A stretch of 38,854 nt of DNA, from the NCBI GenBank assembly GCA_021850985.1, contig JAJZJX010000017.1, forward strand, positions 1 through 38,854, read 5' to 3'. Under the pieces are notes generated by a model that searched no databases, had not been told where the DNA came from, and saw nothing but the letters and a program-made list of their open reading frames with translations. Below are positions 1 through 8,081 of this stretch, in pieces; positions within the stretch are counted from its first letter, which is position 1, and each line of letters starts with the position of its first letter. The position numbers were made by a program, and so were the translations under genes. This DNA comes from a bacterium. GTDB taxonomy: Bacteria; SZUA-79; Acidulodesulfobacterales; Acidulodesulfobacteraceae.

Positions 1-136
1 CTCATTCTTGCAAAGATTCGGGCTTATTTAGCCCAGGCAACTGTTCGAGCTTTATTTAATATGCGGCCGGCAGCGAAAAACGCTGACTCACGAACTTATA
101 ATAGTTCTTGATTTATTCCTTTCTGCTGCCGGCCTT
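1..136. ncRNA. Candidate structured RNA or GC-rich inverted-repeat block
   Basis: In an otherwise AT-rich stretch, this segment holds several nested inverted repeats. GGCCGGCAGC at 65-74 pairs perfectly with GCTGCCGGCC at 125-134. AGCG/CGCT (72-84) forms an alternative hairpin. GAAC/GTTC (92-107) forms an inner hairpin, and GGGCT/AGCCC (20-34) a short one. GC-rich pairing islands in AT-rich genomes often mark structured RNAs. I match no known RNA family (not tmRNA, SRP RNA, RNase P or a common riboswitch), the strand is undecided, and the block may continue left of the window. A mobile-element end is an alternative. Confidence 0.3.
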
Positions 137-364
137 TACTGCTAAAACTTTATATAAATTTTAAATCCTAATGCATTTATTTTGCCTATTACGCATTATA
201 GCAATTAGGCGGAGTAATTTTCAATTAATTATGCGATTTTAATCTTATTTAACTTTTTGCGGCGGCTTAATTATCCCCGCCCACCCACCCTTACATCTTA
301 AAATAAATATATATATTAAATGATAATACGGATATTATACAAGATTTATTTATTTGCTTACTGC

Positions 365-396
365 CGACTGCGTTTAAAGCGGTCGAGAGTTTTTTT
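365..396 (+). terminator. Possible rho-independent terminator
   Basis: CGACTGC (365-371) pairs with GCGGTCG (379-385), including one G-T pair, around a 7-nt loop. A run of seven T follows at 390-396 after a short GAGAG spacer. The spacer makes it weaker than a textbook terminator. It would end a plus-strand transcript coming from the left, possibly the structured block at 1-136. Confidence 0.4.
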
Positions 397-874
397 ATCC
401 ATACCGTAAAAATTTCAAATAAAGGTGTCAGCTTTTATTCTTTCTTCTTGACTTATTATATTTAATACTTTTTCTGTTTCAGGCAGCCACATCTTTAAAC
501 ACTCCAAATAAAAAATCCATAAACCAGTTTTCTCCGCCATTTAGTTTTACAGTTTTCGCAAGGGGTCTTACATATTGCGTGGTAAATGACGCTAATACCG
601 ATGCAAAGAGGACTGAAGCGGACAGTAGCGGCACTTGCATTTCAAAAATAGATGGCGTTAGAACTACAGAGCGGTCCAAATTTAATGAAGGGAATACTAA
701 TTCAATCAAATTTTGATATAATTAAATGGATTAAAGTTCAATGCATAAAACTATAACAACTTCATTATCAACGTTTAGGTGAAAACGATACTATTACCGG
801 AACGGATTATGCAGGTTCGGACGGGAATATAGAAAATGTCACGGCAGGCTGGCACCGCTATTTCGTATTAGTTA
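397..874. other. Stretch without a recognisable gene
   Basis: No convincing gene is seen. A minus-strand reading frame at 479-709 (76 codons, TTG start, partly hydrophobic) has no family I recognise, no clear ribosome-binding site and an in-frame stop just upstream. On the plus strand, 757-870 encodes a short protein-like stretch containing GTDYAGSDGN and TAGWHRYF without a start codon, which may be the decayed end of an old gene. Both are more likely remnants than functional genes. Confidence 0.35.
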
Positions 875-1723
875 TTAAATTATCTTGTGTTCTTTTACCT
901 TAATAACAGTAAAATTTTTATTTGTAAATATGCCGTTATTTTCGTCGTAAACTTGTATTATTTTAAGGTCGGAAATTAATATATCGCCCTTACCAAAACG
1001 TTCTATAGATTTTACGACTTTATCCAAAAATTCATAATCTTCTATATTTGCGGATATTTTAAAACCTTCGTAAACAAATTCCCATTTTCTTGTTTTATCG
1101 AAAACCAGTTTGACTATTTCTAATGCGGCATTTTCCTTAATGACAATCTTTTCTTCCTCTAAAAAGATATCGTTTTCGGCAATCATATCGGAAAATTCAT
1201 CTCTTTTAACGGTAAACCTTTCTACGTCAATATTAAGCGGTTCTATCGTAAATCCATCGATAGACGGTTCTTCCGAAATAGATTCAAATGTTTTCTGGAT
1301 ATACTCGTTTACCTTTTTGTTTTTACTGTAAATTTCAAAAACGTTCTTATTGACCGTAATGTTCCCGTTAATAATCACTTTATCGTCTTTTTTTTCTATA
1401 GTATCCGGTTTTTTACCTTTAAGTTTTTCTTTAAGATATAAAACTCCGGTTAAAATAGATAATATAGTTGCTACGGATTGGACATCTTTATCGGCAATAA
1501 AATCGACGATATCGCTAATCAATTTATGAGCGAGATTAAGGCTTATTATAAAACTCCCTTTTTCTACCGCCGATATATTAATCTTTAATTTTCTATCCGG
1601 CAAAACGTTTTGATTTATTTCTTCCATTATATTTGCTACGTTAAGCAAAGATGTCATCAATACATTAATATCCATTTGGTCTATGTTGCCAAGATATTTA
1701 ATTTGCATTAATTCTTTATTCAT
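875..1723 (-). CDS. Uncharacterised 282-residue protein
   Basis: I do not recognise this protein. It is soluble-looking, rich in Lys, Glu and Ile. It has an amphipathic N-terminal part (residues 1-60, helices around NVANIMEEINQ), a hydrophobic helix near residues 85-97 (ATILSILTGVLYL), a charged linker with KGKKPDTIEKKDDK, and a beta-rich C-terminal half. No catalytic motif, signal peptide or cysteine cluster is seen. Codon use matches the rest of the window, so it looks like a maintained gene. It stands alone, with unannotated sequence on both sides, next to an ATPase-gene remnant; this suggests an accessory-region gene, but no function can be assigned. Confidence 0.75.
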   Translation of the reverse strand: MNKELMQIKYLGNIDQMDINVLMTSLLNVANIMEEINQNVLPDRKLKINISAVEKGSFIISLNLAHKLISDIVDFIADKDVQSVATILSILTGVLYLKEKLKGKKPDTIEKKDDKVIINGNITVNKNVFEIYSKNKKVNEYIQKTFESISEEPSIDGFTIEPLNIDVERFTVKRDEFSDMIAENDIFLEEEKIVIKENAALEIVKLVFDKTRKWEFVYEGFKISANIEDYEFLDKVVKSIERFGKGDILISDLKIIQVYDENNGIFTNKNFTVIKVKEHKII

Positions 1724-1932
1724 ATATAAATTTCCTTATAAATCTCCTTATTTAATATAGCGAAATTAATAATGAATTCAATTATATCAGGCTCGTTGAA
1801 TCCAAGTTTTTTAAGCATATTTATAAATCTTCAAGCGAAAATCCTTTGATTTTAAATTATTTATCGTAACTATGATTATTGTAATATATATTACTAAAAA
1901 ATGAAATATAAAAAAAATAAATAATATTCAAA

Positions 1933-2139
1933 TGGTAATTTTTTTAATGAACATCTTCTTATTGGTTCAAGCATATCTATGATGGAAACGGAAGTTTTGG
2001 GTTATAAAGCTCCTCTTCAAATTTATATTTGCAAGGAGGAACGAACTGGAACTTTGTTTAATAAACCAGGTAATTATTCAAATTAAAAAAGATTTGCCGA
2101 TATATCTTTCATTCATATATGAACGTGTTGCCGTTCAAA
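1933..2139 (+). pseudogene. Deletion-scarred remnant of the ATPase/DUF234 gene
   Basis: Three blocks match the intact gene at 4057-5496 at nucleotide level. 1933-1961 matches 4281-4309 with two differences, 1963-2017 matches 4491-4545, and about 2016-2139 matches 5014-5137 with scattered substitutions. The offsets show internal losses of about 180 bp and 470 bp. The first junction lies at a CTTCTT word present in both parent sites and the second at a CTCTT/TTCAAA-like word, as expected of microhomology deletions. The second loss is not a multiple of three, and neither start nor stop regions remain. This is a dead second copy 2.3 kb from the live gene, in the same orientation. Confidence 0.85.
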
Positions 2140-2201
2140 AGTCTTCCATTTCCTTTAAATGCGTTCTTTTTTAGAATAATTAACAAAATTCTCTCTGAGG
2201 C

Positions 2202-2231
2202 TTTCAAAAAAATAACATTGTTTTTTTGAAA
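2202..2231 (+). repeat. 11-bp perfect AT-rich inverted repeat upstream of lemA
   Basis: TTTCAAAAAAA (2202-2212) and TTTTTTTGAAA (2221-2231) are perfect complements around an 8-nt loop. The right arm supplies the TTGAAA -35 element of the lemA promoter. It could act as an operator or as a weak bidirectional terminator for whatever lies upstream. Confidence 0.5.
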
Positions 2232-2254
2232 AAGAATTATGTATATATTATAAT
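2226..2254 (+). promoter_or_regulatory. Sigma70-type promoter for lemA
   Basis: TTGAAA (2226-2231) and TATAAT (2249-2254) are separated by exactly 17 bp. The predicted transcription start lies about 65 nt before the lemA start codon. The -35 overlaps the right arm of the AT-rich inverted repeat. Confidence 0.65.
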
Positions 2255-2326
2255 GCAATTGAAATGGCAAAATAATTTATGTTTATTATTATATAATTCT
2301 TTTTTAATTTTTAATGGGGAGGATAT

Positions 2327-2896
2327 ATGGAATTTATATTCTGGTTTTTTATTATAGCGGCAGTTATCATATTTATATTCGCAATTTCTATGTATAACAA
2401 TCTTATATCCAGAAGAAACGGCGTAAAGTATGCATATGCGAGTATAGACGCGCTTCTTAAAAAAAGATTCGATTTAATTCCTAATCTTGTTTCTGCAGCA
2501 AAAGAATATATGAATTACGAAAAAAATCTTTTAAATCAGCTTACGGAATTAAGGACGTCCTTTAAGCCTGGAACAATGAACCCGCAGGAATTAGAAAGCC
2601 TTGATACTAAATCGACGGCATTAATTAAAGGAATATTCGCCGTTGCGGAAAATTATCCGGATTTAAAAGCAAGCCAAAACGTATTACAGCTTCAAGCTGC
2701 TTTGAACGAAGTCGAAGAACAGATTTCAGCTGCGAGGCGCGCATACAATGCGGCTGTTATGCAATACAACAACGCCGTAAATCATTTTCCGTCCAATATT
2801 ATAGCAAATGCATTTAATTTTCAGCCTTCGGATTCGTTTTCTATACCTGAAGGCGAAAGGCAGAACGTTGACGTAAAAGCTTTATTTAAAAATTAA
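2327..2896 (+). CDS. lemA: LemA family protein
   Basis: Residues 3-22 form an N-terminal membrane helix with the bulk of the protein outside the cytoplasmic face. After it comes the LemA signature: YNNLISRRNGVKYAYASIDA, then a run of LLKKRFDLIPNLV with heptad-like helices to the C-terminus. At 189 residues it has normal family length. A GGGGAGG ribosome-binding site sits 8 nt before the ATG, one of the strongest in the window. LemA proteins are helical-bundle membrane proteins of unclear biochemical role, often paired with TPM-domain or DUF3137 proteins. The next gene, a DUF3137 protein 35 nt downstream, fits that pairing and probably shares the transcript. Confidence 0.9.
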   Translation: MEFIFWFFIIAAVIIFIFAISMYNNLISRRNGVKYAYASIDALLKKRFDLIPNLVSAAKEYMNYEKNLLNQLTELRTSFKPGTMNPQELESLDTKSTALIKGIFAVAENYPDLKASQNVLQLQAALNEVEEQISAARRAYNAAVMQYNNAVNHFPSNIIANAFNFQPSDSFSIPEGERQNVDVKALFKN

Positions 2897-2931
2897 TATT
2901 TTAATTTAAATAATAAATAATATCTTATTTT

Positions 2932-3861
2932 ATGGACGATAACGAAAATTTTGACAAATTTATAGAAGAAACTATATTTCCGGAACTTGAACCTTTAGAA
3001 AAAACAAGGCAGGAAAAAGTTAATACTTTTTGGATCATTATTGTGTGTATAGCAGTTTTGGATATAATATTGTTTGTAATGACTCAAAGTTTATTTACAG
3101 GTTTATTTGCCTTAATAATTTCTTTGGCTGCTGCAGGTATTGCAAGAAATGCGTTATTCAAAAAATACGACGCCGATTTTTCGTCTCATGCCATAGGCAA
3201 TATAGCAAAATTCATAGATAAAAATCTAACGTATGCAAGAAACGGACATATATCTCCGCAAGAATATAAAGCAAGCAGGCTTTTTTTAAGAAGTTACGAC
3301 GGATTTACAGGAAGGGATTTGGTTTCCGGCAAATTAGACAAAACGCAGGTTAAATTTTCGTATTTATACACGTATTACGAGGAAGAAAGCGAAGATTCCG
3401 ACGGCCATAAAACTACGCATACATATACGATTTTCGACGGTTTATTTTTTATTGCCGATTTTAACAAAAGATTTAACGGAGAGGTGTATCTGTTTCCGCA
3501 TAGTTTTAATTTATTTTCTTTTTCGCCGAGAAAAGGCACTAAAAAAATTCCTCTCGAAAATCCTGAATTTAATAATTTATTCGACGTTTACGGAAGCGAC
3601 CCGGTCGTTTCTATGTATGCTATTTCAACGAGCCTAATGGATAGACTTTTAAATTTTAAGAAAAAGACTAACTCTAAGATAAATATGTCTTTAATAAATT
3701 CAACGCTTTTTCTTGCCATAAGCGGTTATAAACCTTTTAAAATACCGATATTTGAAACGGTTTACAATAAAAACCTGTATTACGGATACTTAGGACAGTT
3801 AAAATTTGCAACCGGCATAGTCGATGAGTTTAATTTAAATACGAGAATTTGGAGCGTATAG
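2932..3861 (+). CDS. DUF3137-type membrane protein, LemA partner
   Basis: The N-terminus (FDKFIEETIFPELEPLEKTR) followed by two adjacent membrane helices (about residues 32-50 and 53-71) and a large soluble C-terminal domain is the DUF3137 layout. The soluble part contains FYRDLVSG-like beta structure and an acidic loop (EEESEDSDGHKTTHTYT) before the FDGLFF segment usual in this family. It lies 35 nt after lemA on the same strand with no Shine-Dalgarno visible, so coupling to lemA is likely. The biochemical function of the family is unknown. A LemA/DUF3137 pair is a common membrane module; I infer the two proteins interact. Confidence 0.75.
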   Translation: MDDNENFDKFIEETIFPELEPLEKTRQEKVNTFWIIIVCIAVLDIILFVMTQSLFTGLFALIISLAAAGIARNALFKKYDADFSSHAIGNIAKFIDKNLTYARNGHISPQEYKASRLFLRSYDGFTGRDLVSGKLDKTQVKFSYLYTYYEEESEDSDGHKTTHTYTIFDGLFFIADFNKRFNGEVYLFPHSFNLFSFSPRKGTKKIPLENPEFNNLFDVYGSDPVVSMYAISTSLMDRLLNFKKKTNSKINMSLINSTLFLAISGYKPFKIPIFETVYNKNLYYGYLGQLKFATGIVDEFNLNTRIWSV

Positions 3862-3961
3862 TTTATTTAATTAAAAATATAAAGAATTAAATTATTAATA
3901 AATAATACAGATATAAACTGGTTAAACTGGAAATAAAAAGTCTTGCTTTTATATAAATTTT

Positions 3962-4000
3962 TTTATATACTCTAAAGTATTATACTTTATAGTATATAAA
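3962..4000. repeat. 18-bp near-perfect palindrome upstream of the ATPase gene
   Basis: Left arm 3962-3979 (TTTATATACTCTAAAGTA) and right arm 3983-4000 (TACTTTATAGTATATAAA) are complementary except for one position, around a 3-nt centre. It lies 57 nt before the ATPase start codon and about 100 nt after the DUF3137 gene. There is no T-run, so an operator or cruciform is more likely than a terminator. The binding protein is unknown. Confidence 0.5.
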
Positions 4001-4056
4001 TTACGATATAATGATATAAATAATTTTAACCGCTGTCTTTAAAAATTATTATTAAT

Positions 4057-5496
4057 ATGCCTTTCATAGATATAAAGCCGTTCATAGACAGAAAAAAGGA
4101 ATTAACTTTTCTTGAAGAAAAGTGGCTTGAGAATAAATCTCAATTAATAGTTTTATGGGGAAAACGGCGTGTAGGCAAGACGGAATTAGTTAAACAATTT
4201 ATTAAAGATAAACCCAGCATATATTTCTTTTCCGAAAATACCAGCAACAAAGACCAGTTGAGAAAGTTTTCGCTTTCTATTGGTAATTTTTTTAATGAAC
4301 CGCTTCTTAAAACCAGAGGCTTTGCCGAATGGGAAGAAAGTTTTAAGTATATAAAAGAAAAGAATAAAAAATTTGTATTAGTTATAGACGAATTTCCATA
4401 TTTAATTCAATCTAACCCTGCTATACCGAGTCTGTTTCAGTTAGCTTGGGACGAATACTGGTCTAAAAGTAATATATATCTTATACTTCTTGGTTCAAGC
4501 ATATCTATGATGGAAACGGAAGTTTTGGGTTATAAAGCTCCTCTTTACGGAAGAAGAACCGGACAATGGTTAGTAGAGCCTATGTCCTTCGATTCGGTAA
4601 GTCTTTTTAGATTCGGTAAATCTTTCGAAGACAGATTATCTCACTATGGAATAGCAGGAGGAATACCTGCTTACTGGCTGCAATTTGACGAAGATAAAAA
4701 ATTTTGCGAAAATTTAAGCGAACATGTTCTCAAAAAAGGACAGGCATTATACGATGAAGCCGAGTTTATACTCAAGGAAGAACTTAGAGAACCGCGTTAT
4801 TATTTTGCGCTTCTCCAAGCCATTGCTTCCGGCAAAAGAAAACTTTCGGAAATAGTTAATTCGACAGGTATTAACCAACCTACCGCAAATAAATATCTTT
4901 CTGTGTTATCAGATTTAAGAATAGTAGAAAGAGAAATTCCGATAACAGAACAAATGCCGCATAAAAGCAAAAAAGGCCTTTACCGAATATCCGACGAATT
5001 TTTTCAATTCTTTTTCAAATTTATATTTGTAAGGAGAAGCGAGCTGGAACTAGGTTTAATAGACCAGGTAATTATTCAAATTAAAAAAGATTTGCCGATA
5101 TATCTTTCATTCATATATGAACGTGTTGCCGTTCAAATAATATCAAAAAATACCGAACTGTTTTTTCCGTTTCGTTCAATAGGCAGATGGTGGGACAAAA
5201 ACGAAGAAATAGACATAGTCGCCTTAAACGACGAAATCGATTCCATACTTTTCGGAGAGGTAAAATGGAGCAGCAGGCCTGTCGGCATAGACATCCTGGA
5301 GAACTTAAAGCGCAAATCCAAAACGGTAGTTTGGGGAGGGAAAAATAGAAAAGAATATTACTGCTTATTCAGTAAAAGCGGTTTTACGCAAAAAATGATA
5401 GAAATAGCAAAAAAAGAAAAGATTATATTGTTTGAAGGAGAAAGGGCTGCTGTAAAATTATATAATAATACAAATAATACTAAAATAAATTTGTAA
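4057..5496 (+). CDS. Archaeal-type P-loop ATPase with C-terminal DUF234 nuclease-like domain
   Basis: This belongs to the ATPase_2/DUF234 family (archaeal ATPase superfamily). Residues 1-30 contain FIDRKKELTFLEEKW, followed by Walker A GKRRVGKT (35-42) and Walker B FVLVIDEF (D111, E112). LILLGSSISMMETEVLGYKAPLYGRR is the family's sensor region. A winged-helix segment follows (about 260-320, with LSEIVNSTGINQPTANKYLS), then the DUF234 part, which has D386, E401 and K403 in EIDIVA / FGEVKW and resembles a PD-(D/E)xK nuclease core. Family function is not established; mobility and defence links have been suggested. A partial, decayed copy at 1933-2139 shows the gene was duplicated or mobile here. 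No Shine-Dalgarno is seen before the ATG. Confidence 0.85.
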   Translation: MPFIDIKPFIDRKKELTFLEEKWLENKSQLIVLWGKRRVGKTELVKQFIKDKPSIYFFSENTSNKDQLRKFSLSIGNFFNEPLLKTRGFAEWEESFKYIKEKNKKFVLVIDEFPYLIQSNPAIPSLFQLAWDEYWSKSNIYLILLGSSISMMETEVLGYKAPLYGRRTGQWLVEPMSFDSVSLFRFGKSFEDRLSHYGIAGGIPAYWLQFDEDKKFCENLSEHVLKKGQALYDEAEFILKEELREPRYYFALLQAIASGKRKLSEIVNSTGINQPTANKYLSVLSDLRIVEREIPITEQMPHKSKKGLYRISDEFFQFFFKFIFVRRSELELGLIDQVIIQIKKDLPIYLSFIYERVAVQIISKNTELFFPFRSIGRWWDKNEEIDIVALNDEIDSILFGEVKWSSRPVGIDILENLKRKSKTVVWGGKNRKEYYCLFSKSGFTQKMIEIAKKEKIILFEGERAAVKLYNNTNNTKINL

Positions 5497-5653
5497 GATT
5501 AACGATGGTTTTAATATCGAATAACACGGCCTAAAAACAATGTTGTTTTAGAATACATTTTACTCTTCTTAATTTATAATTTAATTAAATGTTCGATTGG
5601 TCGGACGAATAATTAAAATTGTTAAATGTAAATTAACCTAACAGGAGGGTAAA

Positions 5654-6304
5654 ATGGAAAAAATGAAATTAAAAACAACAAAATTTAAACCGGCTAAATT
5701 AACGGCTTTCGCAGTTTTAATCGCAGCTGTGTTTTTATTGGGATTGTCTGCGGGCAAGGTTTACGCAAGTTCCAACTCTTATTTTAACGATTATTACGTA
5801 AGCCTTAACGGAGGTCTTGCCGAAACAAGTTTGAGCGGATTATCTTCAAAATCCGGCGGAACTTACAATATTACAATCGGTAAAAATTTTAACATGAATA
5901 AGATAATTGTCGGCGGAGGTTTATTATTGGGCTATTCTGACAACGGTTCTTATTCTTACGCCGGTGAAAGCGCAAGCCTGCATTCCGCATATTATGGAAT
6001 ATTTTTAAAAGGCGGATATGATTATCATGATTTTATGCCGTTTATTAAATTGGGTTACATAGATTACGGATTTGTAGGTACTTCCAGCACAGGTACGCAA
6101 TGTTTCGATATCGAAGGGGATACAGAATGCGACGATGTTCAGTATGTATCGAGTATGAGTTCTGAGGGCGGTTTAATGTACGGCGCAGGCTTAGAATATT
6201 TATTTAATCCGCGCTGGGGATTGACGGCGCAGTATTTCGGAGGGGCATTATCAGACAGCGATAAAGTGAACAGTTTTACAATAGGAATTGATTATAATTT
6301 TTAG
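5654..6304 (+). CDS. Outer-membrane beta-barrel protein
   Basis: A strong AGGAGGG site precedes the ATG. The N-terminus is Lys-rich, followed by a hydrophobic stretch and a likely signal-peptidase site after KVYAS (about residue 39). The mature part alternates hydrophobic and polar residues with many Gly, Tyr and Ser (for example YYVSLNGGLAETS, GGGLLLGYSDN, GYDYHDFMPFIKLGY), typical of an 8-stranded OmpA/OmpW-like porin fold. It ends in YNF, the C-terminal aromatic recognised by the BAM machinery. A surface loop has a Cys pair (CFDIEGDTEC). Exact function is unknown. The lipoprotein 17 nt downstream is probably co-transcribed. Confidence 0.8.
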   Translation: MEKMKLKTTKFKPAKLTAFAVLIAAVFLLGLSAGKVYASSNSYFNDYYVSLNGGLAETSLSGLSSKSGGTYNITIGKNFNMNKIIVGGGLLLGYSDNGSYSYAGESASLHSAYYGIFLKGGYDYHDFMPFIKLGYIDYGFVGTSSTGTQCFDIEGDTECDDVQYVSSMSSEGGLMYGAGLEYLFNPRWGLTAQYFGGALSDSDKVNSFTIGIDYNF

Positions 6305-6321
6305 GAGGATAAGAATAAAAA

Positions 6322-6723
6322 ATGAAAAAAGCAAAAATTTTATTGTTGCTTATTTTAGTATTAACAGTGTCTGCCGCCGCTCTTTCAGGCTGCGCCGCCG
6401 GAATCGGAAACGGCAGAATTGCAAATGAATCTAGTAATACTATTTCTAGAAAGATAATTAAAGGTAAAACTACTAAATCGCAAATCAGGCAGATGTTTGG
6501 AGACCCTGAAAAAACTACTTTTAACAGTAAGGGTGATTTAATGTGGACGTATGAATATCAGCATGACCATGACACTGTGGCGGCCTATATTCCTGTAGTA
6601 AATTGGTTCGCGAAAGATGTTAAAGGGCATAAAAAAACGCTTGTTATTCTATTTAATAAAAAAGGAATAGTAAAAAATTATGCCTTCAGCAATTCAGCCA
6701 ACAGTATGTCTTTTGGAATGTAA
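6322..6723 (+). CDS. Small lipoprotein with SmpA/OmlA (BamE-like) domain
   Basis: The signal peptide ends in the lipobox LSGC (lipidated Cys24). After the anchor comes the BamE-like core: a helix with IIKGKTTKSQIRQMFGDPEK, then a strand LMWTYEYQ and further strands ending in KKTLVILFNKKGIVKNYAF. The GKTTKSQIRQMFGDP-type motif is the hallmark of the SmpA/OmlA superfamily. An AGGAGG site overlaps the stop of the barrel gene just upstream, so the two are an operon of outer-membrane proteins. Whether it is BamE itself or one of the many related small lipoproteins cannot be told from sequence alone. A strong terminator follows. Confidence 0.8.
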   Translation: MKKAKILLLLILVLTVSAAALSGCAAGIGNGRIANESSNTISRKIIKGKTTKSQIRQMFGDPEKTTFNSKGDLMWTYEYQHDHDTVAAYIPVVNWFAKDVKGHKKTLVILFNKKGIVKNYAFSNSANSMSFGM

Positions 6724-6778
6724 GTTTAGTTTGCTTTGATTTGCGGCGTTAAATAAGACTGTATTATGTTAAAACAAA

Positions 6779-6828
6779 ACGGGCTGATTATATATTTTGT
6801 GTTAATTTTATAATCTGCCCGTTTTTTT
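6779..6828 (+). terminator. Rho-independent terminator of the barrel-lipoprotein operon
   Basis: ACGGGC-T-GATTATA (6779-6793) pairs with TATAATC-T-GCCCGT (6809-6822), with one T-T mismatch, followed immediately by a T-run to 6828. It is placed 55 nt after the lipoprotein stop. Confidence 0.85.
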
Positions 6829-6856
6829 ATTGGATTTTAATATTTTGAATTTTAAA

Positions 6857-6885
6857 TTGAATGCTTATTATCAATAATATATAAT
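6857..6885 (+). promoter_or_regulatory. Sigma70-type promoter for the ring-nuclease gene
   Basis: TTGAAT (6857-6862), a 17-bp spacer and TATAAT (6880-6885) lie just after the preceding terminator. The predicted start is about 25 nt before the ATG at 6917. Confidence 0.65.
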
Positions 6886-6916
6886 TGAATAAAATCTAAA
6901 AATAAATAAAATAGGT

Positions 6917-8062
6917 ATGAAAACGATATTAGTCAGCATAGTCGGCTTAAGCCCCCAGATAATTACCGAAACTTTATATTATTATTTGATAGAAAGAAAA
7001 CCGCCTTTTTGGATAGACGAAATTAGAGTTTTAACGACAAGCCCTGGAAAACAAAAAATAATGAATGCTCTTTTAGACAAAAATAGCGGCAAGTTTTATT
7101 CTTTCTGCAAAGACTATAATATAAATCCGGCAAGTATAAAATTCGATGAAAGCTCTATTACGGTGCTTGGTTCCGACGCTCCGATAGAAGATATAGTTTC
7201 CGATAAAGACAGCGCGATAATCGGGAACGAAATAGTTAAGTATATTAAAGAAATTACGCTGATTCCGGATTCTAAATGCATATTTTCGGCTGCGGGAGGC
7301 AGAAAAACTATGACCGCTTATCTTGCCTTAGCGGCACAGTTATACGCAAAAGACGACGATATATTGTGCCATATTTTAGTCAGCCCAGATTTTGAGTCTA
7401 ATAAAGATTTTTATTATATACCGCCTGAAAATCAAAAAATAGAAGTTAAAGATGTGTCGGGTAAAACTCTAAAAATTTTAGAAACTAAAGACGCTAAAAT
7501 TTTTTCCTCTGAAATAGTTTTTTTAAAATTGAGAAAACTTTTAAACATTAAAGACGACCTTTTTTACGACGATTTAGTCGGAATAGCCCAGAAAAAAATA
7601 GATTATTGCGGAGACAAAATTGTCGCTTTCGATATTAAAAATAATTCCGTTCTTTTGGGAAACAAAAAAATCACGCTCCGCCCTATAGAATTATGCATAT
7701 ATTATCTGTTCTATTATCTCAAAATTAAATGTAAAAACGATTTTTGCGGGGATTGTACCGACTGCTATCTCTCCGTGAACGACCTTTATTCGGATGAAAA
7801 TGTTAATATTATTTTAAGCGTTTACGAAAAAATTTATTCCAAAAACAGCGGACAATACGAAAGACTGGCTGAATCTTTTAAAAAACAAAGCAAGGGCGAC
7901 GAATTTTTTATGCAGAATATTTCAAATATAAACAAAAAAATCAAAAAACAGCTAAATCCATTTGAATACGCGATTTATAAGATATCCAAAACCGGAAATT
8001 ACGGCAAAAGATACGGTATATTTACGGAAAAGAGAAATATTAAAATAGATAAGAAATTATAA
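6917..8062 (+). CDS. CRISPR-associated ring nuclease, NE0113 (Csm6-like CARF) family, with winged-helix-like C-terminus
   Basis: The N-terminal 210 residues match the Cas_NE0113 family: MKTILVSIVGLSPQIITETL at the start and the diagnostic SAAGGRKTMTAYLALAAQ (about residues 124-141). The fold is a Rossmann-like CARF domain that binds and, in ring nucleases, cuts cyclic oligoadenylate made by type III CRISPR Cas10. The C-terminal 170 residues contain no His, so no HEPN RNase motif exists. Instead VLLGNKKITLRPIEL, a Cys cluster (CKNDFCGDCTDC, about 252-263) and INKKIKKQL...GKRYGIF resemble an OmpR-type winged helix. I infer a cOA-responsive or cOA-degrading regulator. No Cas10 is in the window. 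The mntA-like gene follows after 19 nt. Confidence 0.85.
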   Translation: MKTILVSIVGLSPQIITETLYYYLIERKPPFWIDEIRVLTTSPGKQKIMNALLDKNSGKFYSFCKDYNINPASIKFDESSITVLGSDAPIEDIVSDKDSAIIGNEIVKYIKEITLIPDSKCIFSAAGGRKTMTAYLALAAQLYAKDDDILCHILVSPDFESNKDFYYIPPENQKIEVKDVSGKTLKILETKDAKIFSSEIVFLKLRKLLNIKDDLFYDDLVGIAQKKIDYCGDKIVAFDIKNNSVLLGNKKITLRPIELCIYYLFYYLKIKCKNDFCGDCTDCYLSVNDLYSDENVNIILSVYEKIYSKNSGQYERLAESFKKQSKGDEFFMQNISNINKKIKKQLNPFEYAIYKISKTGNYGKRYGIFTEKRNIKIDKKL

Positions 8063-8081
8063 TTTTATAGAAGGCAGATAG

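Noticed and set aside
479-709. 76-codon minus-strand reading frame
   Set aside because: TTG start, no ribosome-binding site, no recognisable family, and an in-frame stop just upstream; described as doubtful within the gene-poor stretch.
757-870. Plus-strand protein-like stretch with GTDYAGSDGN and TAGWHRYF
   Set aside because: No start codon and an immediate stop upstream (754-756); too short to assign to a parent gene.
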